64,000 nt of DNA from Ignavibacteriota bacterium (GTDB taxonomy: Bacteria > Bacteroidota > Ignavibacteria > Ignavibacteriales > Melioribacteraceae), in assembly GCA_016713565.1 (NCBI GenBank), contig JADJOX010000007.1:1478501-1542500 (forward strand), read 5' to 3'. Positions 1 to 8,116 of the stretch are shown here, in pieces. A program made the translations under genes and the position numbers. Each line of letters opens with the position of its first letter. Position 1 is the first letter of the stretch. Under the pieces are notes generated by a model, which was given only the letters and a program-made list of their open reading frames with translations, was not told the DNA's origin and ran no database searches.

Positions 1-401
1 GAATAATAAATTCCCAACTCTTTAAAATATTTTTTAACAATAAATTCAGAAATTAATTCGTGATTTTTCGAAAAGTCCGGATCAAGAAAAATTTTATCAA
101 ACTGATCATATAAAAATTGGTCGACTAAGGAATTAAGTTCAATTTTCTTTGGAACAAAATTTTTATTTCCGGGAAAATACTTTTCAGCAATAAAATTTTT
201 GCTGCTTGGATTATTTTCCTTTTCATCTAATGGATTTTTATTAAATATATCAGCCCAATAAATAAGGTGAAACTCATAATCTAAATTTATTTTACCTATA
301 TTAAGCAAGCCTTCGTCAATTGCGGATTTCCACCATTTTGTAAGAAGTTCTTTGGCTGGTTTGTTTCCTAGCCCGTGAATTCCAAGAATAACTTTTGACA
401 T
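1..401 (-). CDS. Alpha/beta-hydrolase-like protein, N-terminal part only
   Basis: An open frame runs leftwards from an ATG at 401 to the window edge without a stop, giving about 133 residues. It begins MSKVILGIHGLGNKP. The hydrophobic strand followed by HGLGNKP is the oxyanion-hole region typical of alpha/beta hydrolases of the lipase/acyl-hydrolase kind. The nucleophile elbow (GxSxG) would lie beyond the edge, so catalysis cannot be judged. The rest of the visible part is charged and rich in Lys, Asn and Phe, as in a cytoplasmic protein, and no signal peptide is seen. It is divergent from the SIR2-like gene at 627, with 225 bases between them. The hydrolase assignment is an inference from one motif; the reading frame itself is well supported. 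Confidence 0.6.
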   Translation of the reverse strand, partial: MSKVILGIHGLGNKPAKELLTKWWKSAIDEGLLNIGKINLDYEFHLIYWADIFNKNPLDEKENNPSSKNFIAEKYFPGNKNFVPKKIELNSLVDQFLYDQFDKIFLDPDFSKNHELISEFIVKKYFKELGIYY

Positions 402-564
402 TTAATAGAAGCTATGATTAAGTAAATGAGAAATATTACTAATAAATTTAGCAGAAAGAATGGTTGATTCAAATCAATAAATAAATCTAATTTACACATT
501 TGAACGATTTATTTTTTTATTTATAAAATTTGTTAAGTATTGCGGATGTGCTTTTTGTAATAAA

Positions 565-590
565 TTTATTTTACAATTTCGTAAAATAAA
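565..590. promoter_or_regulatory. Ten-base-pair stem-loop upstream of the SIR2-like gene
   Basis: TTTATTTTAC at 565-574 and GTAAAATAAA at 581-590 are perfect reverse complements around a six-base loop. The element ends 36 bases before the ATG at 627. It could be an operator or a leader hairpin. The sequence is very AT-rich, so a chance palindrome is possible. Confidence 0.3.
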
Positions 591-626
591 AATTCATTAT
601 TTTTATGTTAAATTAAAAAAGTAATA

Positions 627-1748
627 ATGAAAAATTGCGAACAAAAATATCTTAATTATTTACCGCAAAGAGATGTAGTTTTTGTATTTGGAGCCGGCGC
701 TTCACAGCCTGATGGTGTGCCTTTGCAAAAAGATATTCTTCCAATGATACTTTCCGATAAACAAAAAGATATAATAGAATCAAAAATTGGAAGTACTGTT
801 TTAGAATTTATTAATGATAATTTTAAATACGACCATAAAATAAAACAATATCCGCAGTTAGAAGCTGTTTTTGGATTTTTGGATTATTTCATTCAGCAGA
901 ATGAAAGTTTGAATGCAAAATATACACACAATAAAATTGTTGAGATAAAAGAATATCTTATTAAGCTGATTCATTACATTGTAAACTTAAAAACACACAA
1001 TCAAAGCAAGCATTATAATTTATTTTGGCAGGCTGTAGATAAATACAACAAAAATATTTCTATCATTACTTTAAATTATGATACTCTTCTCGAACAATCA
1101 TTCGACATTTTGTTTAAAAAATCCGGATATATAGATTATTCAATTCATTTAATGAATTATGACAAAATATCCGAGCTTAAAGATTACAATTTTTGGATTA
1201 ACCCGCGTGAACCAGTAATGGTTGAAAAAGATTTAAATCCATTTGCAATTAAAATTTTAAAACTTCACGGCAGCCTGAACTGGAAATACTGCAATTGCTG
1301 CAATCAAGTTTTATTAACACCTTGGGATAGAACAATTGATCTTCACGGCGGAAAATTTTTAGGATACAAATATCCCAATAATGAAAAATACGAATATTTC
1401 TGTCCGTTAGATCAAACAGAATTCCAAACTTTAATAATGCCGCCCTCATATCTTAAATCATTAAATCAGCCAGTAATTTCGCAGTTATTCAGTGAAGCGT
1501 CTCGCGAAATTAGAGATGCAAAGAAAATTGTTTTTGTCGGTTATTCCTTATCCGATGCGGATATTCATATAAAAGCACTTTTCAAAAAACAACTCAGGAA
1601 AACGACTAAAGTAATTGTTATCAACAGTAAAAAAGCGGCAATTTTAGAAAATAAATATTTAGCAATTGCAGAAAATATTCAATTTGAAAATCTCGCTTTT
1701 GAAGAATTTGTTTCTGATGATAAACTATTAAAAGAGACAATATCCTAA
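627..1748 (+). CDS. SIR2-like NAD-binding domain protein
   Basis: The 373-residue protein has the hallmarks of the SIR2-like superfamily. These are a Rossmann-type GAGAS loop at residues 22-26 followed by PDGVPL, an ITLNYDTLLE motif near residue 150 with the Asn used in NAD chemistry, and LKLHGSLNW near residue 212 with the expected His. A Cys cluster (YCNCC, then YFCP) near residues 220-260 could be the zinc module. GYSLSDADIH near the C-terminus matches the late Rossmann strand of the SIR2_2-type family. No membrane segment or signal is visible. In established examples (ThsA, DSR proteins) such domains degrade NAD during phage defence, but many stand-alone members are uncharacterised. A PadR-type regulator follows 86 bases downstream. 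SIR2 fold: confident. Defence role: inference only. Confidence 0.85.
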   Translation: MKNCEQKYLNYLPQRDVVFVFGAGASQPDGVPLQKDILPMILSDKQKDIIESKIGSTVLEFINDNFKYDHKIKQYPQLEAVFGFLDYFIQQNESLNAKYTHNKIVEIKEYLIKLIHYIVNLKTHNQSKHYNLFWQAVDKYNKNISIITLNYDTLLEQSFDILFKKSGYIDYSIHLMNYDKISELKDYNFWINPREPVMVEKDLNPFAIKILKLHGSLNWKYCNCCNQVLLTPWDRTIDLHGGKFLGYKYPNNEKYEYFCPLDQTEFQTLIMPPSYLKSLNQPVISQLFSEASREIRDAKKIVFVGYSLSDADIHIKALFKKQLRKTTKVIVINSKKAAILENKYLAIAENIQFENLAFEEFVSDDKLLKETIS

Positions 1749-1778
1749 TAACTTCTATAATTTCATAGTAATTTAAAA

Positions 1779-1802
1779 AAATACTATCAGAATAGTATTT
1801 TA
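1779..1802. promoter_or_regulatory. Perfect dyad between the SIR2-like and padR-like genes
   Basis: AAAATACTAT (1779-1788) and ATAGTATTTT (1793-1802) form a perfect 10-bp inverted repeat with a four-base centre, 32 bases before the start of the PadR-type gene. PadR-family regulators are dimers that often bind a dyad in their own promoter, so an autoregulatory operator is plausible. The T-rich right flank also allows it to be a weak terminator for the SIR2-like gene. Confidence 0.45.
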
Positions 1803-1834
1803 TTTTATAATTTTAAAGAATTAGGAGAGGCAAA

Positions 1835-2413
1835 ATGTTATCTAAGATTTCCACATTAATATTAGGAGTTCTTTTTGAAAAAGAAAGAAATCCTTACGAA
1901 ATTACTAAAATGCTAAATAATCTCAATTTACGTAAATGGTTCAATATTGCTGATTCGACTGTATATGCAACAATTAATACACTTAAAAGACAAGGGCTCA
2001 TTAAAGGCGAAACTATTAAGGAGGGAAATTTTCCCGAAAAAACCATTTATTCCATAACCGCGGAAGGAGAATTTGAGCTTAATAATACCATTTCCAATTA
2101 TTTGGAAGAAAATGATCCTGACGGTTCTAAGTTTGATATTGCATTAATTCTTCTTCATCATTTAAGTAAGGATGAAGTTCTGCAAAAGCTGAAAATAAAA
2201 TTAGAAAATTTAGAGAGTTCAACTTATGAAATTAAAACCCAAATTATAAATTTGGAACGGGAACGAACAATTGCATTTACTGGTCTTCTTTTACTGAAGC
2301 ATAGATTATACATGGCGGAAACGGAAATCAGAACAATTAAAGAGATTATTCGCGAGTTTAACATAAAAGAAGAAATAAAGGGACCCTCGGTTTTTGACGT
2401 AAGTTTGGTTTAA
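1835..2413 (+). CDS. PadR-family transcriptional regulator
   Basis: The 192-residue protein has an N-terminal winged helix (residues about 5-75) with the PadR pattern: a hydrophobic first helix ending in LILGVLFEKERNPYEI, a recognition helix DSTVYATINTLKRQGLI and a wing ending in KTIYSITAEGE. Residues 85-165 are a charged helical C-terminal domain of the Vir_act_alpha_C kind that would form the dimer coiled coil. A strong Shine-Dalgarno site (AGGAGAGG) precedes the ATG at 1835. PadR proteins are generally ligand-responsive repressors of neighbouring transport, envelope or metabolic genes. The natural targets here are its own promoter, the dyad at 1779-1802, and possibly the SIR2-like gene. 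Family is clear; ligand is unknown. Confidence 0.85.
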   Translation: MLSKISTLILGVLFEKERNPYEITKMLNNLNLRKWFNIADSTVYATINTLKRQGLIKGETIKEGNFPEKTIYSITAEGEFELNNTISNYLEENDPDGSKFDIALILLHHLSKDEVLQKLKIKLENLESSTYEIKTQIINLERERTIAFTGLLLLKHRLYMAETEIRTIKEIIREFNIKEEIKGPSVFDVSLV

Positions 2414-2485
2414 CTCTAACCACACTCTTCTGTTAAAACAAAAACAATTCATCTATAACTTGTTTCCGGTTAATAAAGAACAGAG

Positions 2486-2506
2486 GCTGAATAGAAACAA
2501 TTCAGC
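2486..2506. repeat. Short intergenic inverted repeat of a dispersed type
   Basis: GCTGAAT (2486-2492) and ATTCAGC (2500-2506) flank a seven-base loop and are followed by ATGACA. On the other strand this reads TGTCATGCTGAATTG, which resembles non-coding intergenic repeats that I recall as common in genomes of this phylum group. Only one copy was noticed in this window, so the dispersed nature is recollection rather than observation. Confidence 0.35.
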
Positions 2507-2534
2507 ATGACAAAAAATCAAACATTGTAAAAGT

Positions 2535-2566
2535 GAACGAAGTGAAGTAACTCAAACACTTCGTTC
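2535..2566. terminator. Stem-loop between convergent genes
   Basis: GAACGAAGTG (2535-2544) pairs perfectly with CACTTCGTTC (2557-2566) around a 12-base loop. It lies between the ends of the PadR-type gene (2413) and the convergent DUF4395 gene (2577), where a terminator serving either direction is expected. There is no long T run on either side, so it may instead be an intergenic repeat. Confidence 0.45.
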
Positions 2567-2576
2567 TATATATGAA

Positions 2577-3245
2577 TTAGTTCTTTATAATTTCAGTAGT
2601 ATTTTCAGCACCAAACAAATCATGCGGCTGTTTACTAAAATTATCATTGAATAAAAATACAGCAGCAACAATGTATAAAATAAATCCCAAAACAATTGTC
2701 CAATGCACATAATTTAATTTTTGAATTTCATGCCGATCTTTAATTTCGCAAACTTCACCCGGGCAATATTGAACCTTGTCTTTAAAGAACATAGGATAGA
2801 ATTTACAGCCAAGACAAATTCCAAATGCGGATTCAAAAAAAAGAAAAATTAAACAAATAAAACAAATTAAACCTGTAATTGGGCTGAAAGAATTTACAAT
2901 AACCTGAAGAACTAACATTATTATTCCCAAGCCAATTCCAATTTTCCAAGCAAATTTTTTCTGTACAGCACCGACATATTCAGGAGTTTGATTATTTACT
3001 ACCCATCTTCCGAGAATTAATGTTGGAGAATATTTTGGATTTATAAAAACACGGATTATCATATCGGTAAGAAAAATTACTATTGCGTATTTCAGTAAAA
3101 TAAAATTAGCGGTAAAGATAACTTTTAAAATTGCAACAAACATAAGAACAAAAAGTATTCCCGCGGCGGCTCTTATTTCTCTTTCATTCAAAACGCGGAT
3201 ATTGTAACCCTTTATGTCTTCACCAAATTGAATAATTTTACTCAT
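2577..3245 (-). CDS. DUF4395 family membrane protein
   Basis: The 222-residue protein has about five hydrophobic segments: residues about 25-65 (two close together), 100-120, 125-150 and 180-200. The family mark is the FGICLGCKFYPMF stretch near residue 145, which carries a CxxC-like cysteine pair. DUF4395 proteins are integral membrane proteins of unknown function. Some are encoded beside thioredoxin-like or sulfur-carrier genes, which suggests a redox link, but no such neighbour is seen here. A second cysteine pair (CPGEVCEIKDR) lies on the loop after the third hydrophobic region. It is transcribed alone, converging on the PadR-type gene and separated from the aldolase gene by a terminator. 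Function is unknown; the family call is firm. Confidence 0.8.
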   Translation of the reverse strand: MSKIIQFGEDIKGYNIRVLNEREIRAAAGILFVLMFVAILKVIFTANFILLKYAIVIFLTDMIIRVFINPKYSPTLILGRWVVNNQTPEYVGAVQKKFAWKIGIGLGIIMLVLQVIVNSFSPITGLICFICLIFLFFESAFGICLGCKFYPMFFKDKVQYCPGEVCEIKDRHEIQKLNYVHWTIVLGFILYIVAAVFLFNDNFSKQPHDLFGAENTTEIIKN

Positions 3246-3320
3246 AAATTCCCTTTAAAATAATTAAAGATATTGTGTTTAATTTGACGTCAATTTAAAT
3301 TAAAAATTTTAAAATAAAAA

Positions 3321-3347
3321 AACCCAATTTCGAGTGGAAATTGGGTT
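3321..3347 (-). terminator. Rho-independent terminator of the aldolase gene
   Basis: An 11-bp perfect stem (AACCCAATTTC at 3321-3331, GAAATTGGGTT at 3337-3347) with a five-base loop lies just after the aldolase stop. Read on the minus strand it is followed by a run of T, the classic intrinsic terminator layout. Confidence 0.85.
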
Positions 3348-3365
3348 AAAGAAAATAATATATTT

Positions 3366-4397
3366 TTATTTGCCTAAAGTTGTTCCTTCGCCGCGAAGAT
3401 CTTTTACTGCTTCAATAACTCTATTTTTCATAGATTCTTCTGCTTTCTTCAAATAACTTCTTGGATCATAGTGTTTTTTATTTCCAACTTCGCCGTCAAC
3501 TTTTAATACGCCGTCATAATTTCTGAACATATGTTCTACAATCGGACGAGTAAATGCGTATTGTGTATCGGTATCAACGTTCATTTTAATAACGCCGTAT
3601 TCCAAAGTTTCTCTAATTTCTTCAAGAGAAGAACCGCTGCCGCCGTGGAAAACCAAATCAAATGATGCGGCTTCGCCGTATTTTGCGATAACAGCATCTT
3701 GACCTTGTTTTAAAATAACAGGTTTTAATTTTACGTTACCCGGTTTATAAACACCATGAACATTACCAAATGTTGCGGCAAACATGTAACGCGCGCCTTT
3801 AACTTGAGATAATCTTTCATAAACGTATAACATATCTTCCGGAGTTGTATAAAGTTTAGAAGCCGGAGCGCCTTCGTTGTTAACTCCATCTTCTTCACCG
3901 CCAACAACGCCTGCTTCAACTTCCAATATTATTCCTAATTCATGACATTCTTTTAACAAACCAACGGCAATATCCATATTTTCTTTTAATGGAAGCTCAG
4001 AACCGTCGAACATGTGAGAATTAAATAAAGGTTTTTCTCCATTCGCTACTCTTTTTCTGGATTCTTCAATAAGTGGTTTTAAGAATGAGTCAACTTTTTT
4101 TGCCTGGCAATGATCAGTATGAAGCGCTACGTTAATATCATATTGATCGGCAATAAAATGTACGTGACGCGCAATTGAAATTGCGCCTAAAGCGGCATTT
4201 TTAACGGCTAAACCGGAAGCAAACTCACCGCCGCCTGTGCTAATTTGAATTATTCCGTCAGATTTAGTTTCAGCCAAAGCTTGTAAAACTGAATTTGCGG
4301 AAGATTCGGAAACAACATTAATTGCCGGATACGCAAATTTATTTTTTTTAGCATTATCGAGCATTTGGCAATATTTCTTATAATCGACAACTGGCAT
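3366..4397 (-). CDS. fbaA: Class II fructose-bisphosphate aldolase
   Basis: The 343-residue protein matches zinc-dependent class II aldolase in length and motifs. NVVSESS is near residue 28, followed by ISTGGGEFASG and LHTDHCQ near residue 116, which carries catalytic Asp and zinc-ligand His. EVEAGVVGGEEDG near residue 160 follows, then FGNVHG near residue 215 and HGGSGS near residue 258, with the remaining zinc and phosphate-binding residues. It cleaves fructose 1,6-bisphosphate to dihydroxyacetone phosphate and glyceraldehyde 3-phosphate, or runs in reverse for gluconeogenesis, in the cytoplasm. The GGEEDG and long C-terminal form resemble the FbaA/yeast-type class II subgroup. It is monocistronic, with its own terminator at 3321-3347. 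Codon use appears richer in GCG/CCG than its neighbours, as expected for a highly expressed gene. Confidence 0.95.
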   Translation of the reverse strand: MPVVDYKKYCQMLDNAKKNKFAYPAINVVSESSANSVLQALAETKSDGIIQISTGGGEFASGLAVKNAALGAISIARHVHFIADQYDINVALHTDHCQAKKVDSFLKPLIEESRKRVANGEKPLFNSHMFDGSELPLKENMDIAVGLLKECHELGIILEVEAGVVGGEEDGVNNEGAPASKLYTTPEDMLYVYERLSQVKGARYMFAATFGNVHGVYKPGNVKLKPVILKQGQDAVIAKYGEAASFDLVFHGGSGSSLEEIRETLEYGVIKMNVDTDTQYAFTRPIVEHMFRNYDGVLKVDGEVGNKKHYDPRSYLKKAEESMKNRVIEAVKDLRGEGTTLGK

Positions 4398-4539
4398 TTC
4401 TATTCTCCAAATATTTATTATATAAAATTTTTATACAATCGTAAATTTAAATAAAAATTCATTCATCTTTGCGTTTCATTTTAAATAAAAGCTAAATTGT
4501 ATTATCTTTTGCTGGATAATTATTTACTGAGGTGAATAA

Positions 4540-5304
4540 ATGAGCGAATGGAATTTACAAGGTAAAAAGGCTCTCATTTCCGGAGGTACAAAAGGTATTG
4601 GTTTAGCTATTGCAGATGAATTTTTAAAGCTTGGCGCAGATATTTTTATTGTGGCAAGGAATAAAAATTTATTGAAAGAAAAACAATTTCAATGGAATAA
4701 AAAAGGTTACGTTGCATTAAGTTCAGCAAAAGATTTAAGTAATGCGGATGACAGAAACGAATTGGTAAACGAAGTAAAAGATAATTGGGAAAATATTGAT
4801 TTTTTAATCAATAATGTTGGAACAAATATTCGAAAAAAAACGATAGAATTTACCGTTGACGAATATGAAAAAGTAATTGATACAAATTTAATTTCCGCTT
4901 TTGAACTTTCCAGGCTTTTTTATCCATTGCTTAGAAAATCTGAATATGCAAGCGTTGTAAATATTACGTCGGTTGCCGGATTAACACACTTGCGCACCGG
5001 TTCACCTTATGCAATGACTAAAGCCGCAATGGTTCAACTTACAAGAAATTTGGCGGTCGAATGGGCTGAAGAAAATATACGCGTTAACGCTATTGCGCCT
5101 TGGTATATTGATACACCGCTAGTTGAAAATTTAATGAAGGATGAAGATTATCTTAAAGCCGTAATTGAAAGAACACCGATGAAAAGAATCGGTAAACCCG
5201 AAGAAGTAGCTTCGCTGGCAGCATTTTTATGTATGGAAAAGTCTTCTTATATAACCGGACAAACAATAGCAGTTGACGGCGGATTTACAATTTATGGATT
5301 TTAA
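4540..5304 (+). CDS. SDR family oxidoreductase (tropinone-reductase-like)
   Basis: The 254-residue protein is a classical short-chain dehydrogenase. It has an SGGTKGIG cofactor loop at about residues 15-22, DLS at about 66, NNVGTN at about 90, an ITS catalytic Ser near residue 142, YAMTKAA (YxxxK) near residue 156, and the C-terminal [11 protein letters not shown] signature. The Arg in IVARN after the second strand suggests NADP(H) preference. It would reduce or oxidise a small alcohol or ketone in the cytoplasm; the substrate cannot be read from sequence. The start is supported by a GAGGTG Shine-Dalgarno site before ATG 4540. A HAD phosphatase gene follows 65 bases later on the same strand and may be co-transcribed. 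Confidence 0.9.
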   Translation: MSEWNLQGKKALISGGTKGIGLAIADEFLKLGADIFIVARNKNLLKEKQFQWNKKGYVALSSAKDLSNADDRNELVNEVKDNWENIDFLINNVGTNIRKKTIEFTVDEYEKVIDTNLISAFELSRLFYPLLRKSEYASVVNITSVAGLTHLRTGSPYAMTKAAMVQLTRNLAVEWAEENIRVNAIAPWYIDTPLVENLMKDEDYLKAVIERTPMKRIGKPEEVASLAAFLCMEKSSYITGQTIAVDGGFTIYGF

Positions 5305-5369
5305 GTTTCAGTAAAATTTATAGTTATTTACAAAATGTAGGTTAATAAAAATATTATATAAAGGCAGCA

Positions 5370-6005
5370 ATGATAGAATGCGTTGTATTTGATTTAGACG
5401 GAACGCTCGTCAATTCACATGAAAATATTTATAAGGCGGCAGTTAAAACTTTAGAAAAGTTAAATCTTTCTACAAATGTAGATAAAGAAATATTTTACAA
5501 TTTATTGGGTCATCACTTCAAAGTTATTTTTGACGGCTGTAATGTATATGTTCCTGATGTTGAGCAATTTATTGACGAATACAAAAAACTTTACTTTGAT
5601 TTTATTGATGAATCAAGCTTATATAAAAATTCTAAACAATTGCTGGAATTCTTGCATTCAAAAAATGTTAAAACCGGATTACTAACTACAAAAGCTCAAG
5701 ATCAAGCAGAAAATATTTGTGCGCATTTTGGACTTACAAAATATTTAGACGTGATTGAAGGAAGAAAAATAGGAATACCCATAAAACCAGCTCCGGACCA
5801 ATTCTTTAAAATTTGTAAAGAAGTAAACGCCGATCCGGTAAATTCTTTAATGGTTGGAGATACTGAATTGGATATTCTTTGCGGAAAAAGCGCCGGTGCA
5901 AAAACCGCGGTTGTTGCATACGGTTATAGAAAATTGGAAGAACTTAAAACCTATGATCCGGATTATTATATAAATGATCTAATAGAAATTAAAGAAATTA
6001 TTTAA
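5370..6005 (+). CDS. HAD-family phosphatase, phosphoglycolate phosphatase-like
   Basis: The 211-residue protein shows all HAD motifs: motif I VFDLDGTLVNS at residues 6-16 with the nucleophilic Asp, motif II Thr in GLLTTKAQ near residue 109, motif III Lys in the KPAPDQF segment near residue 136, and motif IV VGDTELDI near residue 168. The helical insertion between motifs I and II is the C1 cap of the Gph/PpaX/beta-phosphoglucomutase group. It probably removes phosphate from a small metabolite such as phosphoglycolate or a sugar phosphate. The ATG at 5370 follows an AAAGGC site. It lies between the SDR gene and an enoyl-CoA hydratase gene; no clear pathway link is seen. Confidence 0.88.
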   Translation: MIECVVFDLDGTLVNSHENIYKAAVKTLEKLNLSTNVDKEIFYNLLGHHFKVIFDGCNVYVPDVEQFIDEYKKLYFDFIDESSLYKNSKQLLEFLHSKNVKTGLLTTKAQDQAENICAHFGLTKYLDVIEGRKIGIPIKPAPDQFFKICKEVNADPVNSLMVGDTELDILCGKSAGAKTAVVAYGYRKLEELKTYDPDYYINDLIEIKEII

Positions 6006-6106
6006 TTCTGTTTGTCAATTAAAATTAATTTTATGGGAATTTAATTAAATGAAAATCGAATGCCGGTTAGTTTTGTAGTTATTGAAATTATTTTTTTAGG
6101 CAAAAT

Positions 6107-6868
6107 ATGAATAAAGGTTTTGTAAAATTAGAAGTTAAAAACAAAATTGCTGAAATCACCTTTTATCATCCCAAAAGCAATTCACTGCCGTCAAGTTTGA
6201 TTAAACAAATAATAGAAAAATTCAATCAACTCTCTGAAGACGAAAATGTTAATGTAATAATTCTGCAAAGTGAGGGCGAAAAAACATTTTGTGCCGGCGC
6301 TTCTTTTGATGAACTAATTGAGATAAATAATTTTGACGACGGGAAAAAATTCTTTTTAAACTTTGCAAACCTTATAAATTCTATTAGAAAATGTAGAAAG
6401 ATTGTTATTGGAAAAATAGTAGGAAAAGTTGTCGGCGGCGGAGTTGGTTTGGTTTCTGTTTGCGATTATAATTTTGCTACAAAAGATTCGTCACTCAAAT
6501 TAAGTGAACTGGCTTTAGGTTTGGGTCCTTTTGTTGTTGGTCCACCAATAGAGAGAAAAATTGGCAAAGAAGCTTTTGTTGAAATGTCGCTTGATTGCGA
6601 ATGGCGCTCTGCCGAATGGGCAAAACAGCATGGATTTTACAATGAAGTTTTTGATTCCATTGATGAGCTGAATAAAAAGTTGAATGATTTTACTTTACAA
6701 TTATGCGAACGAAGTCCGGTTGCTTTATCTCAATTAAAATTAATGTATTGGGAAGGAACCGAGCATTGGGATAAATTGTTAGAGCAAAGAGCAGAAAATA
6801 GCGGTAAGTTAGTTTTATCGGATTTTACAAAAAAGTTTATACAAAAATTTAAAGATGGATCTAATTAG
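6107..6868 (+). CDS. Enoyl-CoA hydratase/isomerase family protein
   Basis: The 253-residue crotonase-fold protein begins with the usual beta strand (VKLEVKNKIAEITFYHP). It has NSLPSSL, then FCAGASFDEL near residue 62, and KIVGKVVGGGVGLVSVCD near residue 105, the oxyanion-hole and CoA-binding segments. One catalytic Glu position (the Glu of AGGGxxxxxxxE in crotonase) is not obvious here; the segment reads GGGVGLVSVCDY. A second acidic region is LSELALGLGP near residue 138. It could be a hydratase, isomerase or related acyl-CoA enzyme such as methylglutaconyl-CoA hydratase. It ends seven bases before the metallophosphoesterase gene, suggesting co-transcription, though no functional link is apparent. 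Confidence 0.85.
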   Translation: MNKGFVKLEVKNKIAEITFYHPKSNSLPSSLIKQIIEKFNQLSEDENVNVIILQSEGEKTFCAGASFDELIEINNFDDGKKFFLNFANLINSIRKCRKIVIGKIVGKVVGGGVGLVSVCDYNFATKDSSLKLSELALGLGPFVVGPPIERKIGKEAFVEMSLDCEWRSAEWAKQHGFYNEVFDSIDELNKKLNDFTLQLCERSPVALSQLKLMYWEGTEHWDKLLEQRAENSGKLVLSDFTKKFIQKFKDGSN

Positions 6869-6874
6869 AAAACT

Positions 6875-8110
6875 ATGCCGTTTGCCGTTAAAGTAATACT
6901 CGTTTTACTTTCAGTCATTCTTTTAGAAATTTACTTTGTTAAAAGAGTGGTAAATTCCATAAAGTTTATTTTTCCAAAATTTTCAGATAGGAAAATAAAA
7001 GTTGGCAAATGGATTTTTCTTACACTTGTCAATATTTATCCAATAATAGCTATAACTGCGTGGATTTACGTACTTTTAAATAATATCGGATATTTTCAGC
7101 CGCCGGAAAATATTTTCTTTGATTATTTTGTTCTTTATCCATTTTGGGTCGGTACAATTATAATTGTGCAATCAACATTATTTTTTCTTCTTCTAGAAAT
7201 TTTACATTTAACAATTCTTCCATTTATAAAAAATGTTAAGCCCAAAATTAATCGCATAAAATCCGCATTATTTTTCGTCATATTTATTTGCGCGTTTATT
7301 TATGTGCCCTTCAGAATAATTTATGATTATAAATCGGTAGAAATAAATGAGGTTTCATTTTATAAGGAAGAAATTCCGGAAAGCTTAAATGGATTTAAAA
7401 TAGCGTTTATTTCGGATATTCAAGCAGATAGATATACGGATGAAAAAAGACTTACCAATTTTATTGAAAAAGTAAATTCTACAAATCCAGATTTAATTTT
7501 AATGGCCGGGGATATGATTACAAGCACTCCGGATTATATTGAGTTTTCAGCACATCAATTAAGTAAGCTTAAACCGAAATATGGAATTTTTACTTGCGTC
7601 GGCGATCATGATAATTGGGCTTATAGAGGAGATAATAAAAGGAGCTTAAAAGAAGTCACCATAGCCTTAAACAAAGTAAATATTCCAATGATTGATAATA
7701 ATAAACTGCATTTAGGTATTGATGGCGCAAACATTGAAGTAAGTTTTATAACTAACACATATGTTGAAAAAGCCAGTGAAAATATTTTAGATTCATTGAC
7801 TAAAAATAATACTAAAGCAGATTTACGGATATTTCTCACACATCAGCCAATGGAATTTTTGATTAAAAAAGCCGAAGAAAAAAACTTTGATTTATTTTTA
7901 GCGGGACATACTCACGGCGGACAAATTACGTTTTTATTTCCGTTCATCAACCTTTCGCCTACACAAATTGAAACACCATATATGCGAGGAGAATTTAAAT
8001 TCGGTAAAACTTTAATGGTTGTAACTCGTGGATTGGGCATGTCGCTTGCTCCGGTAAGATATAATTCAACTCCGGAAATAACTATTATTAAAATTAAAAG
8101 TAAATCATAA
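6875..8110 (+). CDS. Membrane-anchored metallophosphoesterase (YkuE/YaeI-like)
   Basis: The 411-residue protein starts with four hydrophobic helices (residues about 5-20, 45-70, 82-110 and 128-148). A calcineurin-like domain follows with ISDIQADR near residue 180, LMAGDMIT near 210, VGDHDNW near 243, LTHQP near 318 and LAGHTHGGQ near 340. The first motif has Gln where most families have His (DxH), and the third has GDHD instead of GNHD. Relatives such as YaeI/YkuE hydrolyse lipid-linked or UDP-linked diphosphates at the membrane. A role in lipid or envelope metabolism is the best guess. It is tightly packed with its neighbours (six bases on each side). Confidence 0.85.
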   Translation: MPFAVKVILVLLSVILLEIYFVKRVVNSIKFIFPKFSDRKIKVGKWIFLTLVNIYPIIAITAWIYVLLNNIGYFQPPENIFFDYFVLYPFWVGTIIIVQSTLFFLLLEILHLTILPFIKNVKPKINRIKSALFFVIFICAFIYVPFRIIYDYKSVEINEVSFYKEEIPESLNGFKIAFISDIQADRYTDEKRLTNFIEKVNSTNPDLILMAGDMITSTPDYIEFSAHQLSKLKPKYGIFTCVGDHDNWAYRGDNKRSLKEVTIALNKVNIPMIDNNKLHLGIDGANIEVSFITNTYVEKASENILDSLTKNNTKADLRIFLTHQPMEFLIKKAEEKNFDLFLAGHTHGGQITFLFPFINLSPTQIETPYMRGEFKFGKTLMVVTRGLGMSLAPVRYNSTPEITIIKIKSKS

Positions 8111-8116
8111 AACGAA

